Positions 17,955 to 27,649 of a DNA stretch of 64,000 nucleotides are shown piece by piece. The position numbers were made by a program, and so were the translations under genes. The notes under the pieces were generated by a model. It did not search any database. It worked only from the letters and a program-made list of their open reading frames with translations, and had not been told where the DNA came from. Every line of letters begins with the position of its first letter. Position 1 is the first letter of the stretch. Origin of the DNA: Cohnella hashimotonis (GTDB lineage Bacteria > Bacillota > Bacilli > Paenibacillales > Paenibacillaceae); the NCBI RefSeq assembly GCF_030014955.1, contig NZ_JAGRPV010000001.1, positions 6,510,001-6,574,000 on the forward strand. Reading direction: 5' to 3'.

Positions 17955-20870
17955 CTACGCTCTAAGCGTCTGCAGCTCAGCCACGATCGCCTCGAACTGT
18001 GCCTGCGAGAGGCCCCCGCCCATCGGGTTGTTCGCCGCCGCCGGGAGCGGCAGCTTTTCCATATACCCCAGGTTGTCGGCGAATCCGGGCGCATGGCGGT
18101 CCAGAATGCGCTTGGCGGCATCCCATTGCGCCAATTCGCCGAGCCGCATGCCAGGGTGATACGTGCGATAGGAAGCATGAGGCCGGGCGTACGTGAAGGC
18201 GTAAACGCCCGAGCCCGCTTCGACGCGGACGCCGTCCGCCTCTTGGCGGAAGGAGACGATCCCTTCGGCGTCCGCCAGGCCGGCTCCGTTGCAGCTGACT
18301 TGATCCGCGTCCGCGCCGCGCAGCAGAATGGATGCGCCGACGTTGGCGGGAATCGCCGCCCGCAGCTCGATCTCGTCCTCATTCCCGTTCCCGTTCCCGG
18401 CGAACGCCCAGCCCGATTCGACCATGCCGTACATCGATTCGTAAGAGGCGCGCGCGTGGCTGAGCCTGCCGCCCGTGTAATCGGGCTCGATGCGAATACG
18501 CTTGTAGCCCGGACTTGCCGGGTCCGGCGCCAGGCCGGCGATCTTGCGGTACATCCAATCGCCCACCGCGCCGTAGGCGTAATGGTTGAAGGAGTTCATA
18601 TCGTCGCTCCAGAACGATCCGTCCGGCTTGATGCCGTCCCAGTGCTCCCAGATCGTCGTCGCGCCCTTGGCGACCGAATACAGCCAGGACGGGTAGGTTT
18701 GCTGAAGCAGCAGCTTGACCGCGGTCTCATGGTAGCCGTTGTCCGACAGCGCGAAGCAAAGGAACGGCGTGCCGACGAACCCGGTCGTCAGATGGTAGTC
18801 GTTGTCGACGATCATCTCGTTCAAGTCCCGGGCGATCCGGGGACGGTCCTTCGGATCGACGAGGTCGAAGAAGAGCGCGATGACGTTGGCCGTCTGCGTC
18901 TGGGCGGCGACCCGCCCGTTCGGCGTGATGAATTCGTCGCGGTAGGCCGCCGCGACTCTTTTGGCCAGCGCGCCGTAATAATCCGCATCCTCCTCGAGCC
19001 CAAGCAGCCGGGCGGCATCCCCCAGGATGCGCGCGGAAAGGGCGAAGTAAGCCGCCGTCACCATATGGTTCGGCGTGGCGCCCATATAGCTGCCCTCCTT
19101 GGCGTCCAGCGCCAGCCAGTCGCCGAAGTGGAAGCCCGTATCCCAAATATGCTCCCGCTCCCCTTGGCCCCGAATATAGTCGACCCACGCCTTCATACTG
19201 CCGTACTGTTCGGCCAAGATCCGTTTGTCGCCGCAGCTGACGTATATAGCCCAGGGAACGACCGTGGCCGCGTCGCTCCACGCCGCCGCATTGTACCCCT
19301 GCAGGATGTTCGGGACGACGAACGGCACGCTGCCGTCCGGCAGCTGATCGGCCTTGAGGTCGCGCAGCCACTTGGCGAAGAAGGCCGCGCCGTTGTAGTT
19401 GAACAAGGCGGTCGGCGCGAATACCTGGGCGTCTCCGGTCCAGCCGAGGCGCTCGTCGCGCTGCGGACAGTCCGTCGGCACGTCGAGGAAGTTGCCGCGC
19501 TGTCCCCATATGATATTTTGCTGCAGCCGGTTCACCCGCTCGTCCGAACATTCGAACGCGCCGGTCCGCTGCATGTCGCTGTGCATCACTTCGCCTGCGA
19601 AGGCATCGAGCGGCAATCCGTTTTCTTGATAGGGGAATCCCTCCACCTTAACGTAACGAAAGCCTTGGAACGTAAAATGCGGCGCGTACGTCTCCGTCCC
19701 TTCGCCTCGTGCGATATAGGTGACGGTCTGCTTGGCGGTACGAATGTTGCCCATGTAAAAGTTGCCGTGCTTGTCCAGCACCTCGGCGTGCGTCAGCTTG
19801 ATCGCCGTGCCCGCGGGAGCCGCCACCGTCAGCCGAATCCGTCCCACCATGTTCTGTCCCATATCGAGGATGGCGTCTCCCTCCGGCGTTCGGATCGCGG
19901 CGATTGGCTTGAGCGTCTCCGTGACGCGCGTCGGCACGTTCTCCTGCGCGACCAGGCGCGAGTAACCGAGGTCGAGCCGTTCCGTGCCGTGCCAGGCGGT
20001 ATCGTCGAAGCCCGGCTCGCTCCAGCCCTTCCATTCGAGACGGGCGTCGTAGGTTTCTCCGTCGTAGAGCTCGGACATGAGCACAGGCCCCGTCGCCGCC
20101 TTCCAGCTCTCGTCGCTCGCGATCACGACCTCCGCGCCGTCCCGGTACCGAACATGCAATTGGACGAGGACCGCTCTTCTGTCGCCGTAATGGTTGGACT
20201 TGTTTTCCCAGCCCAGACGCCCTTTGTACCAGCCGTTCGCCACCGTCGCCCCAAGCGCGTTGCCGCCTTCGCGAAGCAGCGCCGTCACGTCGTAGGTCTG
20301 GTATTGCAGGCGGCTGTTGTAGCTCGTCCAGCCGGGCGCGAGCTCGTCATCGCCAACTTTGCTGCCGTTCAGGTACAGCTTGTAGACACCCGCGGCCGTC
20401 GCGTAGATGCGCGCCGATACGATATCCCCTTCGTTCAGGTCGAACGGCTTGCGCAGCAGGAACGCCGGCTCGGCCGCCGGCTCGATCGCGCGCGAATCGG
20501 GGGTGATCCATTGCACTTGCCATTCATCCACGGACAGCAACGCGGTCTCCCACCACTCCGTCTCGCTCCACTCCGACTCCCGGCCGAACGTGTCCCAAGC
20601 CTTGACGCGGTAATAATATCTCGTGCGGGATTGTGCCTCCGGTCCGTCATAGGGGATCAGCACCGATTCGTCCGATTCGATGCGCCCGCTGTCCCACAGC
20701 GGCGATTCAAAGTCCGCTTGTCCCTTGGCCACCTGAATCCGATACGCTTCCTGAAGCGTACCTTTGCGCTCGGATCGCAGCTTCCAGCTGATCCGCGGAC
20801 GCCGGACATCCGTTCCCAGCAGCCGGGTTCGATACTCTGCCGTCAAGCCGTATATTTGCAAGGAATCCAT
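17955..20870 (-). CDS. Alpha-L-rhamnosidase, glycoside hydrolase family 78
   Basis: This 971-residue protein has the standard GH78 order: N-terminal beta domains (RPRISWKLRSERKG at the start), a Bac_rhamnosid_N domain, an (alpha/alpha)6 barrel with TDCPQRDERLGWTGD near residue 467 (location of catalytic acidic residues in the family), and the C-terminal beta domain with SPGYKRIRIEPDY. Start at 20870 is chosen over 20885 because GGAGG lies eight bases before this ATG. There is no signal peptide. It would remove terminal rhamnose from imported rhamnosides such as rhamnogalacturonan or flavonoid glycosides. With the GH3 downstream it could dismantle a rhamnosyl-glucoside (inference). Confidence 0.95.
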   Translation of the reverse strand: MDSLQIYGLTAEYRTRLLGTDVRRPRISWKLRSERKGTLQEAYRIQVAKGQADFESPLWDSGRIESDESVLIPYDGPEAQSRTRYYYRVKAWDTFGRESEWSETEWWETALLSVDEWQVQWITPDSRAIEPAAEPAFLLRKPFDLNEGDIVSARIYATAAGVYKLYLNGSKVGDDELAPGWTSYNSRLQYQTYDVTALLREGGNALGATVANGWYKGRLGWENKSNHYGDRRAVLVQLHVRYRDGAEVVIASDESWKAATGPVLMSELYDGETYDARLEWKGWSEPGFDDTAWHGTERLDLGYSRLVAQENVPTRVTETLKPIAAIRTPEGDAILDMGQNMVGRIRLTVAAPAGTAIKLTHAEVLDKHGNFYMGNIRTAKQTVTYIARGEGTETYAPHFTFQGFRYVKVEGFPYQENGLPLDAFAGEVMHSDMQRTGAFECSDERVNRLQQNIIWGQRGNFLDVPTDCPQRDERLGWTGDAQVFAPTALFNYNGAAFFAKWLRDLKADQLPDGSVPFVVPNILQGYNAAAWSDAATVVPWAIYVSCGDKRILAEQYGSMKAWVDYIRGQGEREHIWDTGFHFGDWLALDAKEGSYMGATPNHMVTAAYFALSARILGDAARLLGLEEDADYYGALAKRVAAAYRDEFITPNGRVAAQTQTANVIALFFDLVDPKDRPRIARDLNEMIVDNDYHLTTGFVGTPFLCFALSDNGYHETAVKLLLQQTYPSWLYSVAKGATTIWEHWDGIKPDGSFWSDDMNSFNHYAYGAVGDWMYRKIAGLAPDPASPGYKRIRIEPDYTGGRLSHARASYESMYGMVESGWAFAGNGNGNEDEIELRAAIPANVGASILLRGADADQVSCNGAGLADAEGIVSFRQEADGVRVEAGSGVYAFTYARPHASYRTYHPGMRLGELAQWDAAKRILDRHAPGFADNLGYMEKLPLPAAANNPMGGGLSQAQFEAIVAELQTLRA

Positions 20871-21001
20871 GCGTATCGCCTCCATCGTTCATTCGCGCGC
20901 TCATGATTCCATTGTACCGCCGCGCCGTCTGACACCGCTTTCGGTTTGCCGACCAATAGTTTGGTTTTGGCGACTACCTGCAGCGGCGCAGCGCAAAGAA
21001 A

Positions 21002-21026
21002 ACCGCCAGGGAAGATCCCTGACGGT
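21002..21026 (-). terminator. Second, distal terminator-like hairpin
   Basis: ACCGCCAGGG pairs with CCCTGACGGT (one mismatch) around a 5-base loop. On the minus strand it is followed by TTTTCTTTG. It is about 450 bases downstream of the kinase stop and could end any readthrough before the rhamnosidase operon. Confidence 0.55.
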
Positions 21027-21049
21027 CCTTATCGGTCTTGCGGCTATTC

Positions 21050-21126
21050 GAAACGCGTTGGACCCGGATGCCGATCGATGGCCCATCCGAAACGCGTTGA
21101 CCCGGATGCAGATTGATGGCCCATCC
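21050..21126. repeat. Tandem duplication, about 39 bp x 2
   Basis: GAAACGCGTTG(G)ACCCGGATGC begins each of two consecutive units (21050-21088 and 21089-21126) that both end GATGGCCCATCC. The units differ at only a few positions. No function is evident. Confidence 0.85.
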
Positions 21127-21180
21127 GAAGCCGTTTTGACGGAGCGGCCTGTCGCCCGCCGCTTCATTTTTTCGCCGCAA

Positions 21181-21312
21181 TTCCTGCATATTTACATCTC
21201 TTTTTCCTACTCCGATCCTTTGAAGAAGAAAGGATGCAAATATGCAGGCATTTTCCTACATAAGCCCGATTTCCGGCTATTGCTTTGAATTTACCTGCAT
21301 ATTTGCAGGTAT
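21181..21312 (+). repeat. Composite palindromic intergenic repeat, copy A
   Basis: CCTGCATATTTACATC (21183-21198) forms a long inverted repeat with GATGCAAATATGCAGG (21233-21248). After a 44-base spacer comes the perfect palindrome ACCTGCATATTTGCAGGT (21293-21310). The same arrangement, including similar spacer sequence, occurs in reverse orientation at 46344-46478. This defines a dispersed element about 135 bp long. Confidence 0.85.
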
Positions 21313-21410
21313 GTTATCACGTACCGTCGGTCGGCGGGAAATACATGTACCCGTGCAGGTTTTTCGACCCGCCAAACATCATAAAAGCGCCGGCTCTCCG
21401 ATATTTTCAA

Positions 21411-21434
21411 AAAACAGCCGACCTTATCGGTCGG
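21411..21434 (-). terminator. Terminator of the kinase/regulator 2 operon
   Basis: CCGACC (21418-21423) pairs with GGTCGG (21429-21434). On the minus strand the stem is followed by CTGTTTTTTG. It starts 38 bases after the kinase stop codon. Confidence 0.8.
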
Positions 21435-21471
21435 TTCGGCTGCGCGGCGCTTGCCAGCTTCGTCTTCGTAT

Positions 21472-23382
21472 TTACTTGCTTTGAGCGCAAGCCGCTCCCT
21501 CGCGCCGACTTATGCTTGATGGCAGCGTCTCGAGCAGAGGCAGCGTCGCGCGAACCGTCGTGCCTTCTCCATGGTTGCCGTCGACAGTCAGTCCGTAGAG
21601 CTCGCCGTACCTCATGCGGAGCCGATTGTGAACATTGACGAGACCGATGCCCCGCCGCAGCTCCCATCCGCCCGACGCCTCCAGCTGGAGCGCGCCGCCG
21701 TCCGCAAGACGTCCGCGCAGCTCGGCGAGCTTGGCGTCGCCGATGCCGACGCCGTCGTCGCTGACGACAAGCGTCAGCACGCCTTCTTCCAGGAATGCGG
21801 CTACGCGAATCGTCGTCGGCTCGCGTCTCGCCTCGCAGCTGTGGACGACGGCGTTTTCCACGATTGGCTGCAGCAGCACGGCGGGAATAGCCGCATCCAG
21901 CAGCGAGTCGTCCACCTCGATTTTCGTCCGAAGCCTGTCGCCGAACCGGCTTTTTTGAATGCTGAGGTACGCTTCCAGCAGCTCGAGCTCCCGCCTGAGC
22001 GGTATCGTCTGTTCAGTGCTGGCGAAGCCGCGCAGGATAAGGCTCAGCTTCTCGAGATTGTCCGTGGCCTGCTCCGTGCGCCCCATTTGGATAAGCGCGC
22101 CGATCGTGTGGAGCGTGTTGTAGATGAAGTGCGGCCTGATCTGGCTCAGGAGCGCATGGATCTGCGCCTCCTTCTGCAGGTAGCGCGTCTCGAAAACCTC
22201 TTTGGTCAGCCGCGTGTTCTCCTGCATCATCTCCTCGATGCGATCCAGCATCGTATTGAACGAGGCGCCGATATAGCCGATCTCGTCCCCGGTCCTTGCA
22301 TCCGCAAACCGCAAAGAAAGGTGACCCAGCTTGACTTGCTTCATGAGTCCGACCAGCCGCATCAGCGGACGCAGAAAGCCGCGCACGAGCCAATAAAGCA
22401 CGACACAGGCAAAGAGCGAGCAGAAAGCGGCGATGAGAATCGTGAAATTACGGGTAATCGCGGCGCTCTTGTTCATTTCCTTGACGGATCCGACCGAGAT
22501 CGCCAACCAGTCCGCGCGTTCGATCGGCGAAGTCGCAACGAGATATTTCTCGCCGTTTTCCTTCAAGTGAAACCGGCCGGCGCCGCTGGCCAGGGCGGCG
22601 GACACCATCTTCGATTCGTCGGGTCCGCGCAAGCTTGAATAGATCACGTTGCCGCCGCGATCGGCGATGACCAGGCCGCCGCGATCGCCCAGATCGACCT
22701 TGTCGGCCAGGTTCGCGATACCCGAATAGTTGGCGTCCACCTTGATGACGGCCAGCGGCTTGGTCGTATCGCGCAGACTGCGCAGCTGCTTGACGATAGA
22801 AAACACCTTGACGCCCGGATTCGACTTGATCGTCTTGTTCGCGGAGAGAAAGGTCGCCTTCTGCGTCGCGAGCGCGTCGCGGTACCAGGCTTCATCGCGG
22901 AAATTCGGTTCAAGCGGCTCTACCAGGGTCGCCCTGCCGTTCATGTACACGTCCGTCGCCGTAATGATGTAAACCTGCAGGATGTCCAGGCGCGGCGTGA
23001 CGATCATCTGACCCAGGAAATCCTCGATCTGCCGCTCGCGCATCAGACGGGCAAGATCGCTGTCGGGCGTCGGCTCGTCGAGCAGCTGCAGCACCTGCAG
23101 GTTATTATAGGGCGACAGAGAGAGGCGGAAGAGATCGTCGATGTAGTTGTCGATATTGAGGGACAGCTGATCGAGCGTCTGCCGGGTGCTTTCGTTGGAT
23201 TGCCGTTGAAAATCCCGCGTGTACCGGTCGTACGACAGGAACGAAACGAGAGAGACGGTAACGAGAAAAAGCAAGATGGTCGTACCGACGAGCTTGAGCT
23301 TCAGGCTCTGTCGCCTGAGCCGCCCGCCAAGGCGTCCCGCCCGCCCGCCGGCTCTCCTGGATTGCCGCACTTCCTCGCGCAT
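21472..23382 (-). CDS. Sensor histidine kinase, YesM family
   Basis: This 636-residue kinase begins with a basic cytosolic stretch, then a transmembrane helix (about 33-52), an extracellular dCache-like sensing region, a second helix near 300-322, HAMP, and a phosphoacceptor site QIRPHFIYNTLH with histidine near residue 418. The ATPase N box is PIVENAVVHSCE and the G box VSDDGVGIGD. It follows the response regulator gene by 17 bases; here the regulator comes first in the operon, unlike kinase/regulator 1. It is divergent from importer 2, its likely target. Ligand unknown. Confidence 0.95.
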   Translation of the reverse strand: MREEVRQSRRAGGRAGRLGGRLRRQSLKLKLVGTTILLFLVTVSLVSFLSYDRYTRDFQRQSNESTRQTLDQLSLNIDNYIDDLFRLSLSPYNNLQVLQLLDEPTPDSDLARLMRERQIEDFLGQMIVTPRLDILQVYIITATDVYMNGRATLVEPLEPNFRDEAWYRDALATQKATFLSANKTIKSNPGVKVFSIVKQLRSLRDTTKPLAVIKVDANYSGIANLADKVDLGDRGGLVIADRGGNVIYSSLRGPDESKMVSAALASGAGRFHLKENGEKYLVATSPIERADWLAISVGSVKEMNKSAAITRNFTILIAAFCSLFACVVLYWLVRGFLRPLMRLVGLMKQVKLGHLSLRFADARTGDEIGYIGASFNTMLDRIEEMMQENTRLTKEVFETRYLQKEAQIHALLSQIRPHFIYNTLHTIGALIQMGRTEQATDNLEKLSLILRGFASTEQTIPLRRELELLEAYLSIQKSRFGDRLRTKIEVDDSLLDAAIPAVLLQPIVENAVVHSCEARREPTTIRVAAFLEEGVLTLVVSDDGVGIGDAKLAELRGRLADGGALQLEASGGWELRRGIGLVNVHNRLRMRYGELYGLTVDGNHGEGTTVRATLPLLETLPSSISRREGAACAQSK

Positions 23383-23399
23383 GCGCCTCCCCTCCTCCT

Positions 23400-25031
23400 C
23401 TATTCCCTTGCGCCGTACTCGCCCGGCGTGACGCCAAAGTGCTTTTTGAACACGTAGCTGAAGTGTTTGACGTTGGCGTAACCCGTCCGCTCGGCGACCT
23501 CGAAGATCTTCATGTCCGGATGAGCGGACAACAGGCGAGCCGCGTTATCCATGCGGACGCGCGTCATGTACCTGATATAGGGCGTGCCGGCGTGCTTGTG
23601 GAAAATGGTGCTGATATGCTGCTGCGAAGCCCTGAACTTATCCGACAGCAAGGCCAGCGAGATGGGCTCCGCATAATTCGCGTCGATGTAGGCGCGTATA
23701 TTCAGGGCGAGCTGCCGCTCGGCGGCCTCGAAGGCGGGGCGCGGCTCCGGATCGGCGCCGGCTGCGGTCAGCGGCGCCAGTGCCGACCGGCAAGCGTCCG
23801 CCAGCGCGGTCGCCGTCCATACGGCGGGATTGCCGGCCGGAATGGCGCGGTCCAGCGCCTGCCAAGCCGCAGCCCACTGCCCGGAGTGCCGCTTGCCGCC
23901 GGCCAGCCGCTGCAGCTCGCCGAGCAGCGCGGCGACAAGGCCATAGGCGCATGCGGCATCGAGCTTCCGGCCGTTCGGCAGCAGCGCATCTAATGCCGGC
24001 CGGCCGTAGGCGGCACGCCGATCGCCATACGGATCCGACAACTCGGCCGAAGCCGCCTGCACGAGCGTATCGAACGCGTCGGCAGCCGAATTCGCGCCGT
24101 CGCCGGACGCATACAGCGTATCGCCGCCTTCCAGATACTTGCGGCAGACCGCCGCATGCGCTTCCGCATATGCGGCATCCAGCTGCTGAACGTCCTCGAT
24201 CAAGGAACTGGCGCCGCCGGTCAAGGTCAAACCTGCCGTGTCCCGCATCGTCTGCCGTATTTTGCCGAAGAGCGCTTCCGCCCCGGCCGACAGCGCTTGC
24301 GGGTCGGTTCCCGACAGCAGGACAGCCGTCCGTTCGCGGCTGTCGAACAGCGTCCACGCAAGCGCGGTCGATTGCGCCAGCTCCGCCGTAACCTGGTTCA
24401 AGATGTAATCGAACAAAGACCGCTCATGGGGCGCGACGCCCTGTTCGCGCATCGAGCTCTCGTCGATGGCGAGCAGCAGGAGCAGGCCCTCGCCCTCGAA
24501 AAGCGGAATTTTCATCCGGTAGGCCAGCGGAAAGAGCGTGCCGATCTCCGCCTCCGCGCCTGCGATCAGGGCCTGAAGCAGCCTGCGCCCGACCTGCATC
24601 CGCCCCTCTTCGGACAGCGACTGAAGCCCGCGCAGCGCCCGCGCGTCCCCGCGCTCGCGCTCCAGATCGTCCGCCAGCCCTGCGAACAACAAACGCACCG
24701 CCTCTCGGCCCGGCGGCTTCAGCAAGTATTGCTCTGCCTTATAGACAAGCGCTTCGCGCACGTATTCAAATTCCTCGTGGCCGGAGAGAATGACTCTGCG
24801 CATGCGCGGATACTGCTCATAGGCGATTCTGCATAACGCGAGACCGTCCATCACGGGCATCTTGATGTCGGTCACGAGCACGTCCGCCGCATGCGCCGCC
24901 AGCCAGGCGAGCGCCTCCTCGCCGTCGGCGGCCTCCCCCGCCACGGTAAAGCGGGGATCGAGGGAAGGGATCACCTCGCGCAAATATTCCCGCTGGACCG
25001 CTTCGTCGTCAACGATCAATACGTTATACAT
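23400..25031 (-). CDS. Response regulator with AraC-type DNA-binding domain (YesN family)
   Basis: This 543-residue protein has a receiver domain beginning MYNVLIVDDE with the phosphoacceptor in VTDIKMP (about residue 56) and the conserved lysine in QYLLKPPG. An alanine-rich middle region follows, then the AraC DNA-binding pair with LALLSDKFRASQQHISTIFHK and IFEVAERTGYANVKHFSYVFKK. It ends KKHFGVTPGEYGARE, as the family does. The start at 25031 matches the receiver-domain N-terminus. It is divergent from importer 2, separated by 254 bases that contain a candidate activator site, and is likely its activator. Confidence 0.95.
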   Translation of the reverse strand: MYNVLIVDDEAVQREYLREVIPSLDPRFTVAGEAADGEEALAWLAAHAADVLVTDIKMPVMDGLALCRIAYEQYPRMRRVILSGHEEFEYVREALVYKAEQYLLKPPGREAVRLLFAGLADDLERERGDARALRGLQSLSEEGRMQVGRRLLQALIAGAEAEIGTLFPLAYRMKIPLFEGEGLLLLLAIDESSMREQGVAPHERSLFDYILNQVTAELAQSTALAWTLFDSRERTAVLLSGTDPQALSAGAEALFGKIRQTMRDTAGLTLTGGASSLIEDVQQLDAAYAEAHAAVCRKYLEGGDTLYASGDGANSAADAFDTLVQAASAELSDPYGDRRAAYGRPALDALLPNGRKLDAACAYGLVAALLGELQRLAGGKRHSGQWAAAWQALDRAIPAGNPAVWTATALADACRSALAPLTAAGADPEPRPAFEAAERQLALNIRAYIDANYAEPISLALLSDKFRASQQHISTIFHKHAGTPYIRYMTRVRMDNAARLLSAHPDMKIFEVAERTGYANVKHFSYVFKKHFGVTPGEYGARE

Positions 25032-25134
25032 CGTGTCGTCGGGCTCCTTCCCCGTTCGCCGGTAAATGCATTATATCAAAGCGGCGAGCGCCGCAGGCTC
25101 CCCCGGAAAAAATCGATCCTTCAGACGAAAAAAA

Positions 25135-25168
25135 CGGAATATCGCAAACGCCGAAGCCGGTCTATGCT
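25135..25168 (+). promoter_or_regulatory. Candidate activator site and promoter of importer 2
   Basis: CGGAATATCGCAAACG followed by CCGAAGCC leads to a -10-like TATGCT at 25163-25168. The position of a -35 box reads TATCGC, which is poor, as expected for an activator-dependent promoter. The CGGAATATCG core is shared with the importer 1 upstream region. Confidence 0.45.
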
Positions 25169-25285
25169 TAATTCATGGCAAGGGCATACCGGGGCAACGG
25201 GATCGGCGGTTCATCCGGCCGCCTTGTATTCGGCGCTTCCGCGGAGCCTCTCATGCTTTTAATCGACTATAGGGGTGATTAGCGT

Positions 25286-26674
25286 ATGAATAAAAAATGG
25301 TGGTCAGGGGCAGGCGTCGCGGTCATGGCGGCCGGGCTGCTTGCCGGCTGCGGCGGCAACGACGAAAACGGCGGCAATACTTCGCCGGCTTCGGCTTCGC
25401 CAAGCGGCAGCGCGTCGGCATCCTCCTCCGAACCAAGCGCGAGCGCATCGCCGTCCGAGCAAGCGAAGGACGTCAAGCTCACGCTGCTGAACGGAACGGT
25501 CGAGGCGGTCGATTGGCTGAACGAGCAGATCAACGCGTTCCACGCGCAGCACGGCAACATTACGATCGAGCAGGAGTTTCAGAAGAGCGCATCGGACGTG
25601 CTCAAGGTCAAGATCGCCTCGGGGGACACGCCGGATATCGTGGCATTGGCGCAGGTCCCGCAGGAGTTTTACGACCAGGACCTGTTCTACGACTTCGCCG
25701 GGGACACCGCCGTCTGGGACCGGCTGACCAACCCTTCGATCAAGCAAAGCGTGGCGGACACGAACCGGGCCGACAAGCAGTTCTACCTGCCGATGACGGT
25801 CTCGTATACGGGCCTCTACTACAACAAAGACATCGTCGCGGAGCTGGGCATCCGGCAACCCAAGACATGGGCGGAATTCACCGCGGCCCTTCAGTCGGTG
25901 AAAGACAAGAAAAACGGCATAACCCCGTTGTACCTGGGCGGCAAGGATTCGTGGACGCTCGGCCAGCTCGCGCAATATTTGCCGCTCGGCAGCATCCAGC
26001 AGAAACTGGGCGTCGAGGAAGCCCACAAGGCGTTGGTCGCCAACGACGCCGCGAAGCTCGCTCTGGATCAGGCCGGGGGCGGCGTAGAGACGTTCGCCAA
26101 GGCGATCATGGACATGAAAAAGAGCGGTCTCGTCAACAAAAACGGCGCGTCCGCCTCATACGACAACCAGCTCGACGCCATCGCGAACGGCAAAGCCGCC
26201 TTTGTCATCCAGGGCATGTGGGCGCTTGGCGACATCCTGAAGAAAAATCCGGACGTTAAGCTGGGGTTCTGGCCGATTCCCGGATTGCTCGCGGACGACA
26301 AGCCGTATATGATCGGCAGTCCGGACGGCGCGATCTCGGTAGCCGAGCAATCGCCAGGCAAGGAAGCCGCGCTGCAATTCGTCGCGTTTCTGATGAGCCC
26401 GGACGTGCAAAAATCTTACTCCCTGCTGCGCAACTCGCCGAGCGTCTACAAAGACGCCTCCGCCGACTGGTCCGTTCTTAGCAAGGACATCGAAGCCAGC
26501 ACGCAGACGGCTTTTGTCGCCTCGCGCTGGCCATGGACGCCGAGCGGCTATAACTCGGACGCGATCGGCCGCTCCGTTCAGGAACTGCTTGTCGACGCCT
26601 ACAAGACGCCTGCCGACTTCGCCAAGATGTTCAAGGACAACTGGGATAAAGGCTACGGCGCGCCTGCGCAATAA
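25286..26674 (+). CDS. ABC importer 2: extracellular solute-binding lipoprotein
   Basis: This 462-residue protein has a lipoprotein signal with lipobox LLAGC (cysteine 22) and a Ser/Ala/Pro-rich linker to about residue 55. The mature domain resembles maltose-type CUT1 binding proteins, with LKVKIASGDTPDIVAL and the C-terminal AALQFVAFLMSP region. AGGGGTGA lies seven bases before the ATG. It starts a four-gene operon with two permeases and a GH66 enzyme. Since GH66 acts on alpha-1,6-glucans, I infer isomalto-oligosaccharides as cargo. Confidence 0.94.
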   Translation: MNKKWWSGAGVAVMAAGLLAGCGGNDENGGNTSPASASPSGSASASSSEPSASASPSEQAKDVKLTLLNGTVEAVDWLNEQINAFHAQHGNITIEQEFQKSASDVLKVKIASGDTPDIVALAQVPQEFYDQDLFYDFAGDTAVWDRLTNPSIKQSVADTNRADKQFYLPMTVSYTGLYYNKDIVAELGIRQPKTWAEFTAALQSVKDKKNGITPLYLGGKDSWTLGQLAQYLPLGSIQQKLGVEEAHKALVANDAAKLALDQAGGGVETFAKAIMDMKKSGLVNKNGASASYDNQLDAIANGKAAFVIQGMWALGDILKKNPDVKLGFWPIPGLLADDKPYMIGSPDGAISVAEQSPGKEAALQFVAFLMSPDVQKSYSLLRNSPSVYKDASADWSVLSKDIEASTQTAFVASRWPWTPSGYNSDAIGRSVQELLVDAYKTPADFAKMFKDNWDKGYGAPAQ

Positions 26675-26752
26675 ACGCTTTATTCGACCAATCAGGCAGG
26701 CTCGGCGCCGTTTGCGGTCCGGCCTGCCTAACGGCATTCGAGGTGAATACGC

Positions 26753-27640
26753 ATGACCAGACTCATTCGCGGAGCGAGCGAACGGCTGCATCTGTTCATG
26801 GCCGTGCCGGCGATGCTCCTGTTCGCCGTCTTCTTCGTCGTCCCGCTCGCGCAAGGCGTCCGCATCAGCCTGACCGACTGGAACGGCATGACCCCGGGTT
26901 ATCGCTACATCGGCCTTCGCAATTTCATCGACTTTTTCCATGATGACAGGGCGATCCATGCGCTGCGCGTCACGCTCGCATTCGGCCTGATCAGCCCGCT
27001 GCTGCTCTGCGCGGCGGGGCTCCTGTACGCGCTGTTGCTGGACAACAAGCTCGCCGGCAAGGGCTTTGTACGCACGTTCGTCTATATGCCGGCGATCATC
27101 AGCCCGCTCATCATGGGCTATGTGTGGCTGCTGCTGCTCAACTCGGAAAACGGCGCGCTGCTGCAATTGCTCGATATGCTCCATCTGTCTTCCTGGTACC
27201 GGGACTGGCTCGGTTCGCCCGATCAGGCGCTGCGCGTCATCGTCGGCGTGAATCTGTGGCAGTTCGTCGGCTACGCGATGATCGTCTACCTGGCAGGCTT
27301 GCAGGGCATCTCTCCCGAGGTGAACGAGGCGGCCAGGATCGACGGCGCCGGCTATTGGACAACCGTGCGCTACATTACGCTGCCGCTGCTGCTGCCGGCG
27401 ATCCGCATCAACGTCATTACCAATCTGATCGGCTCGCTTGCCGTCTTCGACGTCATCTCCGCGCTGACCGACGGCGGTCCCGGCTACGCGACGGAGTCGA
27501 TGAGCATCTTCATCATGCGAAATTCCTTCAACGGACATACCGGTTATGCGACGGCCGTCGCCGTCATCATGTTCGCCGTCATTCTAATCCCCGTCTCCGT
27601 CGCGCTATGGCTGATGAATCGGGCCGATCACGAGGCCTAG
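26753..27640 (+). CDS. ABC importer 2: permease, MalF type
   Basis: This 295-residue membrane protein has about six helices and the EAA loop EAARIDGAGYWTTVRYITLP near residue 191. It resembles UgpA/MsmF-type CUT1 permeases more than the Lpl type of the other three importers. AGGTGAA precedes the ATG at 26753. It is ten bases from the next permease gene and has no local ATPase. Confidence 0.95.
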   Translation: MTRLIRGASERLHLFMAVPAMLLFAVFFVVPLAQGVRISLTDWNGMTPGYRYIGLRNFIDFFHDDRAIHALRVTLAFGLISPLLLCAAGLLYALLLDNKLAGKGFVRTFVYMPAIISPLIMGYVWLLLLNSENGALLQLLDMLHLSSWYRDWLGSPDQALRVIVGVNLWQFVGYAMIVYLAGLQGISPEVNEAARIDGAGYWTTVRYITLPLLLPAIRINVITNLIGSLAVFDVISALTDGGPGYATESMSIFIMRNSFNGHTGYATAVAVIMFAVILIPVSVALWLMNRADHEA

Positions 27641-27649
27641 GAGGGAACC

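Larger units (their letters stand above)
20871..21471. other. 600-bp gap with repeats and terminators, no convincing gene
   Basis: This gap holds a hairpin (21002-21026), a two-copy tandem repeat (21050-21126), a composite palindromic element (21181-21312) and the terminator of the upstream kinase gene (21411-21434). Short frames across it have no ribosome binding site or recognisable family. Confidence 0.7.

Noticed and set aside
17889..20906. 1005-codon plus-strand frame opposite the rhamnosidase
   Set aside because: Shadow of the GH78 gene; arginine-rich low-information protein, no ribosome binding site.
21050..21126. Possible minimal CRISPR array
   Set aside because: Only two contiguous units with no unique spacers and no cas genes nearby.
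21242..21484. 80-codon frame starting inside repeat copy A
   Set aside because: No ribosome binding site; it is explained by the repeat and runs through the kinase terminator.
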